From the NCBI RefSeq assembly GCF_914271435.1, contig NZ_CAJZAI010000004.1, positions 310,001-374,000 on the forward strand: a stretch of DNA of 64,000 nt, written 5' to 3'. The DNA comes from Cupriavidus laharis (GTDB lineage Bacteria > Pseudomonadota > Gammaproteobacteria > Burkholderiales > Burkholderiaceae). Positions 7,572 to 16,316 of this stretch are shown in pieces (positions within the stretch are counted from its first letter, which is position 1; each line of letters opens with the position of its first letter). The notes under the pieces were generated by a model that made no database searches, had not been told where the DNA came from, and worked only from the letters and a program-made list of their open reading frames with translations. The position numbers and the translations under genes were made by a program.

Positions 7572-10369
7572 CAGCTCATGCCCTCGGTGAGCAGCCGTTC
7601 CACCTCTGCGACCAGCGGGCCCGGTGTGCAGGCGTTGGCCACTGCCTGGCAGCGGGTGAAGCGCTCCTTACTGTTGTACCAGATGTCATAGACCGCCTGC
7701 TCGCCCCCCCTGACAAAGCTGTAGCGCTGACACCAGGGCAAGGCCCGGACGCTCGGAATCTGCATGCCTTGCGTAACTGCAAGGCTGGTAAGGCGCTGGT
7801 GGAAGGCATCCAGGAATGGCTTCTCGAACTCGATCGGTAGCGATGGCGCGGTCGTACCGATGACGATTGGCCCCCCCTGGAGCGGCGCAAGGCGCTCCAG
7901 CAGCCAGCCGCTGAACTCGCCGACCGGAAGTCCCAGCAGCGCGGTGACGCGCTCTTTGCTGTCATAGCCGACATTGATCCGTGCCGTCTCGTTGCCGCGC
8001 CTGAAAAAATACGCCTCCTGGTACTGGTTATGGCGGATGTCTTCAATGCTCACGTCGCTGCCGGCGAGCAGCGCTTGCACGCGGTGCAGTACCGCGTGCA
8101 GAAACGTCTGCGCCGGCGGAATGCCGAATCGCGCTATCGTGGTTTCGTCAGGCTCCGCCGCAGGCGCAGGTGGCGTCGATGGCGCTTCGGGTGACGTGGA
8201 CGGGATACCGGGTGTGTTCACAACCCTGATCCCGCTGCCGAGCTTCAGTCGGGGCGGATCGAGCAGATACAGGCAGGATGCGCTGCGTGTGATGGCTGTG
8301 TAGAACCAGCGGAAGTAGTCGGCAGACAACTGGCTATGGTGGGTCCGACACTTGACGAACACATGGTTCCACTCGCTACCCTGGGCCTTGTGGCAGGTGA
8401 TGGCATAGCCGAACTTTAGTCGCAGAGCGTTGAAATACGGGTCGCCCCTCAGGGCGTCCCGAAACTCTTGGCTGCCCCGTGGCAAGTGCGAATGACGCAT
8501 GCAGAAGTCGATGTACAGCGCCTTGTTCTGGTCAGAATCGGGGGCGGGCTGGTCGCTGTACAGCAAATCCTCCAAGATCCTCGCGGCGAAGAAATGCGAT
8601 TGGTCATCCAGGTCGCGGAAGCCAATCACGATTTCACGGAAGCGAAGCGGTACCTCTATTGCTTCCACATGGCGGCTCTGGGAATTCCTGCGCCTGAGCG
8701 TGACGGTCCGGCATTCCGGTTCGCCACGCACCTCGCGTACCAGTCCGAAGTCGCCATTCGAGATGAACATGCCGTAGGCATTGCTGTTGCTGACCGCCAT
8801 CACCTTGTCGCCGCGCATAAGCTCCATGCAGCCTGGGAAAAAGTGATCCCGGATCCTACGGTTGAACGCCGCCACATCGGCATTCGACCCGGCAATCACG
8901 ATGGACTCGCCATTGATCCGGCCGCCGCAGGACTCCAGGTAGGCAGCCGTCCAGTCCGCCTGATCGATTTCGCGGACATCCGGAGTACCTAGGTCCACCT
9001 CGAGCTGGTTGAATATGCCAGCCTTCAGGCTGTCACGCAGTGCCAGCGAATTGCGCATGACGCCGCTGCCCGCCTTTTGTCGTACGACTTCAGTAAGCTC
9101 ATAGCTGGTGGCGCGCACGCCGTGCTCGCGAAGCAGATAATCGGCATTGAGGGCGGGCGAGAAATTCATGCCAACGGGCGGCAACTGCGCGTCGTCGCCG
9201 ATAAAAATCACCTTCTTGCGGTGGTCGTTATGGTCGAGGTTGACGTACTTGAGGAAATCTCGAAGCAGGTAACCGCTGCCGAAGCGGAAGAACTCGGCCT
9301 CCTGGTATATGTCGGCCAGCATCGACGCTTCGTCGACGATGAACACGGTATCCGCCGACATCTCGTTGACATTTAGTTGTGCATAGAACTTGTATGTCTC
9401 ACTGCCATCGAGCTCTTCCTCGCGATACTCTCGGATGTCGTGGAGCGAGTAGATGGTCTTGTGGATAGTGTAGGCCGGCGACTGTGTCTTCCGGGCTATC
9501 ACCTTCGAAGCCTTGCCGGTAGGCGCTGCCAGCACGTAGTTGCGGCCGATGGCGCGAAAATACTCCGTCAGGCCCTTGGTGATGAACGTCTTCCCGGTGC
9601 CGGCGTAGCCCTTGAGTAGGAAAACGTGGTGTTCACGCCCGAGCAGGAATTCGCCGAGCCTCGCGACTAGGGTGGTCTGGCCGTCGGTCAGCGAAGTGTT
9701 TGCGAAGGCGTCCTGCAGGTTCGCGAGCTGACTCGTCTTCTCCGGCTCGAGGTCAATGCGGGCCGCGGCGCGCGACGAAGCTTCCCGGAACTGTGTCAGC
9801 TTCAGGTCATCCAGCGCCCGCTGCAGGACTGACAATTCGTTCAGCGCTGTTCGCTCGGACGCCTCCAGTCGCGCCAGTTCCGCCTTGGCCTCCGCGAGCT
9901 GCGCAGCCATGTCCGCCGCCGCGTGCGGCGGTGGTGGCTCGTGTTGGGTATTCGGTGGAGCTACGAAGTCCGGGTAAGTCGCCGCGCCTTCGCTGGGCGC
10001 GAGCGTCCCATGCAGCCACCGGCCAACCAGATAGGCCTCCTTCAGCAGTGCCAGCGCCTGCCCGCTGGCAAGCGAACCGCCGTGGGCCGCCTTGTTCCCC
10101 AGCATTCGAATGGCATGTAGCTTGGCGATGACATCTGCGTCGACGTTCGTCCGGAAGGGCTCCGCATTGAGCTGTTCGAACAGGCCGTGTGACAGCCCGG
10201 CCGGCAGTTGCATCTCGCGGTACAAGATTCCGACTACAGCCTCGACAAAACAGCGCAGCCTGACCGCTGCAGCTTCCGGATTGGCATAGACATGGCGCTC
10301 GGCAGCGCCTGCATGCTCGCAAAGCTGTGGCCACCGCGCCGTGAGGGCGGAGAAATTTGTCGACGGCAT
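7571..10369 (-). CDS. DUF4145-like RecD/UvrD superfamily 1 helicase
   Basis: A 932-residue SF1 helicase of the RecD2/TraA type. Residues 1-115 resemble the DUF4145 all-helical domain seen fused to defence nucleases and helicases. A coiled coil follows (about 155-195). The motor has Walker A GYAGTGKTF (252-260), motif II VFIVDEASM (341-349), motif III GDDAQLPPVG (near 390), motif V AITCHKAQGSEW (near 660) and motif VI FYTAITRSAS (near 690). After a proline-rich linker comes an unrecognised C-terminal domain in which a Y-D/N-SKER segment appears twice (near residues 800 and 895). It expects single-stranded DNA and ATP as substrates. It is translationally coupled to the TPR/OB gene. Only a weak ribosome site precedes the ATG at 10369. 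I infer a two-gene defence or repair system. Confidence 0.85.
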   Translation of the reverse strand: MPSTNFSALTARWPQLCEHAGAAERHVYANPEAAAVRLRCFVEAVVGILYREMQLPAGLSHGLFEQLNAEPFRTNVDADVIAKLHAIRMLGNKAAHGGSLASGQALALLKEAYLVGRWLHGTLAPSEGAATYPDFVAPPNTQHEPPPPHAAADMAAQLAEAKAELARLEASERTALNELSVLQRALDDLKLTQFREASSRAAARIDLEPEKTSQLANLQDAFANTSLTDGQTTLVARLGEFLLGREHHVFLLKGYAGTGKTFITKGLTEYFRAIGRNYVLAAPTGKASKVIARKTQSPAYTIHKTIYSLHDIREYREEELDGSETYKFYAQLNVNEMSADTVFIVDEASMLADIYQEAEFFRFGSGYLLRDFLKYVNLDHNDHRKKVIFIGDDAQLPPVGMNFSPALNADYLLREHGVRATSYELTEVVRQKAGSGVMRNSLALRDSLKAGIFNQLEVDLGTPDVREIDQADWTAAYLESCGGRINGESIVIAGSNADVAAFNRRIRDHFFPGCMELMRGDKVMAVSNSNAYGMFISNGDFGLVREVRGEPECRTVTLRRRNSQSRHVEAIEVPLRFREIVIGFRDLDDQSHFFAARILEDLLYSDQPAPDSDQNKALYIDFCMRHSHLPRGSQEFRDALRGDPYFNALRLKFGYAITCHKAQGSEWNHVFVKCRTHHSQLSADYFRWFYTAITRSASCLYLLDPPRLKLGSGIRVVNTPGIPSTSPEAPSTPPAPAAEPDETTIARFGIPPAQTFLHAVLHRVQALLAGSDVSIEDIRHNQYQEAYFFRRGNETARINVGYDSKERVTALLGLPVGEFSGWLLERLAPLQGGPIVIGTTAPSLPIEFEKPFLDAFHQRLTSLAVTQGMQIPSVRALPWCQRYSFVRGGEQAVYDIWYNSKERFTRCQAVANACTPGPLVAEVERLLTEGMS

Positions 10370-10753
10370 ATTCTATTTTTAGACATTCTGGCCAATGCGA
10401 TGAATTTGCCAGGATTTGATACGGTAGTTTGCCAGATTTTGGGGGCATGAATGTGACGTCCCCCATTTGGGGGGAACGAAAGGAGTAGGCGCATAGGTGG
10501 AGAAGCCGGATGGCTTGCGGCAACAAATTAGATGGCATGCATCGTCGCCGCGACTCCACGCTGATGCTGCTCGGGAAGGCCGTCAATTGCTTCGGCACTG
10601 ACTGATTCCGATGTGAGAGCTTTGGGGAATTTCTTGCTGATTGCTAGGGCTGTACAAGCCAAGCCAAGCCGACCTGCTCGCCTGAGGCCGGAAATGTCGA
10701 GTCGAAAGTCTGCGAAACGATGGCGTGGCTGCCATGGGCAGTCTGGCCGTGGC
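10370..10753. other. Intergenic region, probable promoter of the helicase operon
   Basis: About 380 bases between the recombinase gene and the helicase gene, both read leftward. The part nearest the helicase is AT-rich on the minus strand and is the natural place for its promoter. I see no strong hairpin, repeat or gene here. Confidence 0.4.
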
Positions 10754-11728
10754 TCAATACTCGACTTTTAGGCTCGGCGAATTCGCGGGGCGGTGATGCC
10801 GCCGGTCGTAGAGTCGTGTCGTGGAAATATTCGCGTGGCCAAGCCACGTTTGAACTTCCGCCAAGTCGGCCCCATGCTCTAGGGCGCAAGTCGCGGCGGT
10901 GGTCCTGAGGCCATGTACGCCGAGGCCGGGCACTGAGAGGCCGGCCAGGGCTGCCGAAGCTTGAACGATCTTGTAGACCCCATCGGGGGTGAGAGGCGCA
11001 CCTGTGGCGCGCAAGGACTGGAACAAGGGCGCAGCAGGGGTGCCGCCGTGGTCGGCAATTTTCAGGTAGGCGGACACGCGCTCGGCTGCCGTCGGGTGCA
11101 GTACCAGGTAACGCAGCTTGCCACCTTTGCCGCGGACACGAAGATGGAGTACCCCGTGGCGGGGAAGGATGTCCTGCAGCCGCAAGGCGCATAGCTCCGC
11201 TCGTCGCAGTCCGTGGTAGAGCAGTATGGCAAGTAGCGCGCGGTCGCGCTGGCCCTTCAGAGTCCCAGTGCGCGGCGCGTCGAGTAGGGCGCGAGCCTCG
11301 TGCTCCGATAGCGCCGGGGTCTTGCCCTCAGCGCTGTCAACCTTGGGGCGACGGACCCCTCGGACTGGGTTGCTCGCGGCAGCGTGATGGTCGCACAGGT
11401 AATCGAAGAGCGAAGAGAGGGCCGCGAGCTTGCGACGGATCGTGGCGCCGGACAGCAAACGGTCCTCGAGCGAGGTGCGCCACGCCAGGACGTGGGCGCG
11501 CGTGATAAGCCGGAAGTCCTCAGCTCGCGCGATGCCCGCATAGGCCATGAATTCACCTAGGTCTAGCCGATAGGCGCGGCGCGTCCGGGCGTTGCTCAGG
11601 TTGGCGAACCACTCGGCAGTAGCCGGCGCAGCGGCGAGCGTATCGAACTGGGCAGGGGTAAGTCGCTGACTAATGGCAGGAAGTAATGGTGCCGGCGGTA
11701 CGGGTGAAGGCAGCAGGGCGTCGGGCAT
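10754..11728 (-). CDS. Tyrosine recombinase (XerC/D-like integrase)
   Basis: A complete 324-residue site-specific recombinase. The N-terminal SAM-like core-binding domain spans about residues 35-130 and the catalytic domain about 140-315. All catalytic residues are visible: R in HGLRRAEL, H and R in HGLRTTAA, the GHANISTT histidine segment and the nucleophile Y in TRLYDRR. It cuts and rejoins DNA through a 3'-phosphotyrosine. It may be the island integrase, or a resolvase that belonged to a plasmid, since it lies close to iterons and a DnaA box. The gene runs leftward, with the helicase-TPR pair 384 bases downstream. The ribosome site is weak. Confidence 0.92.
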   Translation of the reverse strand: MPDALLPSPVPPAPLLPAISQRLTPAQFDTLAAAPATAEWFANLSNARTRRAYRLDLGEFMAYAGIARAEDFRLITRAHVLAWRTSLEDRLLSGATIRRKLAALSSLFDYLCDHHAAASNPVRGVRRPKVDSAEGKTPALSEHEARALLDAPRTGTLKGQRDRALLAILLYHGLRRAELCALRLQDILPRHGVLHLRVRGKGGKLRYLVLHPTAAERVSAYLKIADHGGTPAAPLFQSLRATGAPLTPDGVYKIVQASAALAGLSVPGLGVHGLRTTAATCALEHGADLAEVQTWLGHANISTTRLYDRRHHRPANSPSLKVEY

Positions 11729-13180
11729 GTTTCAATTCTCGGGGGGGATGCCGTGCGGAGAACGGGCGTTCCCGCTTGTCGGATTGTGGGCACTGTAGTC
11801 ACCGCCGCCCTGGATGCAAGTAATTGTCTGTGTCACAGATCAGCCCGGAGCCGAGCGGTGCGCTCTGATGGTAGGCATTGCCTATGGGCTGCAGAATCAG
11901 GCGGGTTCAACGGACAAACCCAGGAGTCATTCAACCGTGTGGCGCTCTTCAACCTGCTGGGGCAGCGCGGCAACTCGGGCGTGGTGTGCGTCACGCTCGA
12001 GCTAGATCACTGGATTGCCGGCATGCGGTACACGGTGCGGAGCCGGGGCTATTGATAACAGCTTTTATCAATAGTGGAGGGGCACGGGCCAGTGCGGCGG
12101 GCAGGGGAGCGGCAGGCGCAAAAGCGTCCACGCGGGGCCGGCGCGGGTGCATCGCGGCCGCCGGGAATCGCTTTGACGAGGCGCGCAGCGGGCAGGTGGC
12201 GTTGGGGAGCGTGGCGGGGCGGAGGGTGCGCGTGGCGCGCTATCCCTAGGACACACTGTGGCGTCGCGTATCGCGTCCTGGCAGCGCGGGTGCCGTGGCG
12301 ACCGGAAGGCGCTTCGGGGTCATGCAGTCGCCGTTAAGTGATCGCTTCTAGGCGGCGACAACCATCGCGCGCGTTTGAGTGCTTATTGGGGCACTTTTCG
12401 CCAGGAGGGCGGACTTATCGCGGGCGCAGCCTGGTCGGCAGAGAGCTGGGATTTCCCCCACCGCTGATCGAATCGCCTCGGGCCCAATTAATATCTTTCG
12501 ATTCATTCTATTTTCGATGCATTAATGCCTGCCTCCTAAGGCGGCCAGTGCGTGCGCCCTTTGCATATCGAGCTCAATGGTCGTGTAAATTGGCATCCGC
12601 GAAGCAGCAACTGGAAACTCGCCGGGTGCCGGAGGGCGGCAATCGCATGGAGGGTGATTTGAGCGCCTCTGGTGGGGTGGGGTGGGCCACCCTGCAGGGG
12701 TGTCGGAAAAAGCGCTCAGCGGCCCTCTGGTGCGATTTACTGGGCACTGATCATCGGCGGCTTAGGTCGGCGTGGCACTGATTCGTCGGGTGCAATCGAA
12801 AATGTATCACAAAATGCTCATCCGAACCGGACGGTTAGCTTGGTGGAGAACCCGCTATTTCGGGGCGCTCGTTTATTGTGATGCCGTCGGCAAGGGATTA
12901 TGGATTTGAAGAATGCGCGATGCGGTTATTCAGCCGCGTTGCGGGAAATCAGTAGTTGAGGTTGGCACTGCATGAGGGGATTTTGAAATGACTGTGAAGG
13001 ATTGTCTGCGGACCAGGCGGTCGGCCGTGTCGCCTGGGCAGTGGTAGCCCACATCAGGCTGTCAGCAAAGCCCCGCACTGCGCTTGACGGTTCGCGCGTA
13101 AACAAAGACAACAACGTTACGTCTTTTTTATAGAACTTAAAACCTTGTAAACCGTTATGGGAGGGTGATTGTCATTGTAA
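11729..13180. other. Long region without a confident gene
   Basis: About 1.45 kb with no frame I can defend. The best candidate is the end of a rightward frame at 11,914-12,055, whose residues (ALFNLLGQRGNSGVVCVTLE, then DHWIAGMRYTVRSRG) look protein-like; the frame upstream of it does not, so it may be a gene fragment. The rest alternates very GC-rich and AT-richer stretches, for example near 12,487-12,530. A 22-base segment near 11,799 (caccgccgccctggatgcaa) is nearly repeated near 13,810. From about 13,090 the sequence becomes AT-rich and leads into the iterons. Confidence 0.4.
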
Positions 13181-13204
13181 ATCAATCGGTTAGGTCGTTT
13201 TCAT

Positions 13205-13326
13205 GTGCCATCCTTAGTAGGGTTGTGTGCCATCGTTAATAGCAACGGTGCCAACGTTAGTAGCGTCAAGTGCCATCCTTAATGAAATGTGCCATCGTTA
13301 GTAGCGTGTTGTGCCATCGTTAGTGC
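13205..13326 (+). repeat. Six directly repeated iterons (GTGCCATCGTTAGTAG)
   Basis: Six copies of a 16-base unit start at 13205, 13227, 13248, 13270, 13289 and 13311, that is at intervals of 22, 21, 22, 19 and 22 bases, close to two helical turns. The consensus is GTGCCATCGTTAGTAG with one to three changes per copy. A further copy on the opposite strand lies at 13452-13465. Regular near-helical spacing, an AT-rich flank (13,090-13,200) and a DnaA box nearby are the features of iteron-controlled plasmid origins, where an initiator Rep protein binds each unit. No rep gene was recognised in the window. The 3-6 base gaps rule out a CRISPR array. Confidence 0.8.
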
Positions 13327-13417
13327 ACGGTGGCACTTTTCGCTCCAAGGAGGAAATGCGGCTGCCATTGCCTGGGTAAATATCGATATCTGTCAATGAC
13401 TTGCGAGAGAAAATGGC

Positions 13418-13426
13418 TGTGGATAA
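13418..13426 (-). promoter_or_regulatory. DnaA box
   Basis: TGTGGATAA on the plus strand is the perfect consensus DnaA box TTATCCACA on the minus strand. A single 9-mer can occur by chance, but this one lies 92 bases from an iteron array and within 40 bases of an inverted iteron copy, which supports a replication-origin role. Confidence 0.6.
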
Positions 13427-13470
13427 CTTTCATCGTCTCTGATCGGGGCAACTTAACGATGGCACATTTG

Positions 13471-14059
13471 GCTACTAAATATGGCACGGTAGAGGGAGGG
13501 TTATCGGGCGGGCGGTGAGGCTGGGTGGGAGGCATAGGCTACGGCACATGAAGCGGAGGGGAACTGGATGTGTGGTTCTCGACACGCTTGCTTGACCCCA
13601 GCACCGTGTTGCACCGAGCAGGACAATGCGATGCCTCAGGGCCCGTCAAGCGCCGGGCGTCCAAGCCCGCGGGCGCAAGCGCATCGCGAGTCCCCGATTA
13701 GCGCGTTCACGCGTAATCCAGGCGGCGAGATGGCCGTGCCCGGCGCCGCCAGGACCAGCGAAGCAGATCGCGCGTTGGGGAGGGCGGTCTGTCGGGTAGG
13801 GGGAGTCTCCGCCGCCCCGGATGCAATGCCTTCACTGAATGACAACGCAGCCTAGAGCCAGGTCGGACGCCGGACGAAGGCGTTGCTCACGGGACTGAGG
13901 AATGCGCGCTCAAACACCATTGAGAGCATCGTCGAGGCCAGCACTCAATGCGATCGTTTTGGCGAAAAGTGGCCCTGAACGGCCCTTCATGGCATGTAGC
14001 CTCGTCTGAGATTTCGGGTTGACCCACCAACATTGCAGAGAAACAATCCATCAATCTAA
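13471..14059. other. Region without a confident gene
   Basis: Nearly 600 bases between the iteron region and the truncated integrase. Short open frames exist on both strands but have unlikely compositions and no ribosome sites. The last 100 bases should carry whatever promoter the integrase remnant had. Confidence 0.4.
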
Positions 14060-14884
14060 ATGCATGGATGGGATGGTGTTTCTGTGAGACGGGGTTCACT
14101 CAGTGGTGCGGAAATTGACGGCATCAAAGAACGGTCAAAGCATCAAGCGTTGACGAGGACGGTGCAGGACGTCATCGATGTCTGCAATCGGTTGGCTGTG
14201 AGGCATGGTAAGGCTGTGAATGCACAGACGCGAGCGACCCGGCAGCAGTCCATTCAAAAAATCTTTAAAGATCTCGTGCGTCGAACCGAGTTCGAGTTGA
14301 TTGATCCATTCAATTTGACGCAGGAGCACATCGTAGCGCTCGTCGATGTCTGGCTGCGGGATGGCCTATCAGCAAGAACAATCGTCTCCAATCTGTCGTC
14401 ACTTAGGATCTTCTGTCGCTGGGTCGGCAAAGCAGATTTGGTCAAGAGTCCGGAGGAATACGTCGCGGATGCGGCGCGGGTGCGGGTGGTTCGGGCAACG
14501 CCGCGCGATACGTCGGATCTGAGAAATATCGAAATATTCGATGAGAAGTTGAATAGGGTGATGGATTACGATGAGCGGGTTGGTCACCAACTTTTGGCGA
14601 TTCGTGCTTTCGGATTGAAGGTTGATGAGGCGATCTGTTTCAAGCCGCACCTGGTGGGCGAGGATGGTGGGCTTCGCTTAATGCGGGGAAGCACGGCAGG
14701 ACGATCCCTGGTCATACCGCTGGATACGGAGGATCGCCGCAGGGCTCTCGTTCTGCTGAAAGAGTTCGCGAGCCGTAACAAGGCGCGTGGTGGCATTGCT
14801 GATAAGTTGAAAAGTCGAGAGGCGCAGAAGAAGCGCTTCCATTATGTCCTTAGTAAGTGCAGTATCACTCTTCGGGAACTGTAG
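14060..14884 (+). pseudogene. Truncated phage-type integrase
   Basis: A 274-residue frame matching the N-terminal and first catalytic part of a Burkholderiales/Pseudomonas integrase family (phage integrase N-terminal plus integrase_1). It has a SAM-like binding domain in the first half and a segment around HQLLAIRAFGLKVDEAICF where the first catalytic residue would lie. In such proteins the text after RFHYVLSKCSITLREL continues into the HGLRH box and later the tyrosine nucleophile. Here a TAG ends the frame exactly at that point, and I could not find the missing part in the following bases. It therefore lacks the catalytic His, Arg and Tyr and should be inactive. It is a relic of an older element or of the island's earlier integrase. 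Confidence 0.6.
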
Positions 14885-15420
14885 CGGCCCCATCGGAACT
14901 TTTCCTGGGAACTTCGTGACGATCTGTTCTTGCACCTTCGTAGTCGAAGCGAGTGGGGAAGTTGCGCGCAACGTGCCATGGCGGATGCGGAATGACCTGT
15001 CATTTGTGGCGAAGGTTGGCTATAGTCTGTAAGGAAAGTAAAACCAATCAACCGTAGTTCTGATATTAAGCCAACGGATAGTGCAATACCGCGCCAAATC
15101 CGCGCCACGCAACCGTCGTCGTCTCCCATTGGCGGCACGCCCGCGGAACTTGGCGCTTGCGTGTCAAGCGCATTGTCGCTCAACTCCTGACGATGCTGCG
15201 TCGGGGAGCGGCGTCGCGACCCCAAACTGCAGTTCGGGTCTGGGAGATAGCATGTGCGGGGTTCGCTTCGAGAAGGTTCTGCAAGTGTTCAGGCCATGGT
15301 TTTGATGATGCTGATTCTGCCAAAATGGCCAGGCGGTGGTCCTAAGTCGCAGTCTGTCACCCTCCCGGAGTGATGCGAACAGTGAATGACTACTGTTTAA
15401 TCTAAGTATGTGGAGTCGAT
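14885..15420. other. Region without a confident gene
   Basis: About 530 bases after the integrase remnant. It does not encode the lost integrase C terminus in any frame that I can follow. The last 50 bases hold the ribosome site and probably the promoter of the next gene. Confidence 0.4.
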
Positions 15421-15807
15421 ATGTTTGGCTTGTTTGGGAAGAGAAAATCAGAAACCGCATTGGATGAATTTATCAGGTTAGTTTACGGTGATCCGCCGCC
15501 CGCCAAGCGAGCAAAGCTCGCCGAAGCGATTGAGCTTGCTCGAGAACTCCTGATGGAGGTTGTAAGCGTGCGGGAGATTGCCATCACGGCTACGGAGCTT
15601 AATAGCGGGCCCATACCGTATTCGACGCACGACTTAGCGATATCCACAGCACTGAACTATTTCAAGCGCGAGGAATGGATTCCTCGCCTTAGTACAGCTC
15701 AGCTTTCGGCAAGGATTGTGGTCCTCGGCTGGCTGCAGGAAGGGAAAGTGGCCCCTTTGTTAGTCCAGAGCTTCGAAGATACTCTCTATAGGCTTTATAA
15801 GCGCTGA
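15421..15807 (+). CDS. Hypothetical protein, 128 residues
   Basis: A compact gene starting MFGLFGKRKSE, preceded by GGAG five bases before the ATG, which is a convincing ribosome site. The predicted protein is mostly helical, soluble and slightly basic at its N terminus, with no membrane segment or catalytic motif that I recognise. The start resembles small cytosolic proteins beginning MFxLFxKRK, but this gives no function. It stands alone between an integrase remnant and the convergent zorD gene, with about 500 gene-free bases on each side. It could be an island cargo gene of unknown role. Confidence 0.65.
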   Translation: MFGLFGKRKSETALDEFIRLVYGDPPPAKRAKLAEAIELARELLMEVVSVREIAITATELNSGPIPYSTHDLAISTALNYFKREEWIPRLSTAQLSARIVVLGWLQEGKVAPLLVQSFEDTLYRLYKR

Positions 15808-16316
15808 TATGGGGGTAACTCGGGTCTCGGCCTCCGGCACCTTCTCATGCTCCTAGGAGATGCGCTGGTACGGCTAGGCGTGCATTATGATCGCTGATAA
15901 TCGGAATTCGATGGAATGAACTGTTCCGCGACATGGACACCGGTTTTGGGGCACTAGCCGGCGTCGGCCACGCAATTGGCACGGAGCGGGCATTTGGGAT
16001 CGTTTGGCCTTTGCGTAGGGGGCTATGTTGACCGCGCATACGGCCACAATTCATTCTGTCGACCGCATCATGCTGCCCGTCCCCGACTTTGATCGCCTGG
16101 CGTGGCCCGCCTCAAGGCAGTGAACTTGGCAAGGTTCGCGGGTCGGCGATCACTTCAGCGTGAGGAGAATTCATTTTGAAATGAGTTTTTGTTCCGCGAG
16201 GCTTATAGCTTTCAGTTCACTGCATCCGTTCATGCGCTCCAGGTCGAGTACGAATCCTTCGACATTCACAAAGCAGGACTTCGGCTGCCGAATCCCAACG
16301 CTACTCCATTACCAGA
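15808..16316. other. Intergenic region between convergent genes
   Basis: About 500 bases where the 128-residue gene and zorD converge. No good terminator with a T run is visible and no frame is convincing. Confidence 0.4.

Larger units (their letters stand above)
13090..13470. other. Probable relic plasmid-type replication origin
   Basis: The parts come in the usual order of an iteron origin: an AT-rich stretch (13,090-13,200), six direct iterons (13,205-13,326), a DnaA box (13,418-13,426) and an inverted iteron (13,452-13,465). Inverted iteron copies often mark operator sites of a rep gene; here the following frame (ATG at 13459) closes after 19 residues, so no intact initiator is present. 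The island may therefore descend from, or have captured, a plasmid. Function today is uncertain without Rep. Confidence 0.55.

Noticed and set aside
12338..12781. 147-residue open frame
   Set aside because: Low-quality composition, no ribosome site and no family; it spans changes in base composition like non-coding DNA.
13205..13326. Repeats considered as a CRISPR array
   Set aside because: Units are 16 bases with only 3-6 bases between them, and no cas genes are nearby. The spacing fits iterons.
13568..13855. 95-residue open frame
   Set aside because: Pro/Ala/Arg-rich without structure or ribosome site; probably chance in GC-rich DNA.
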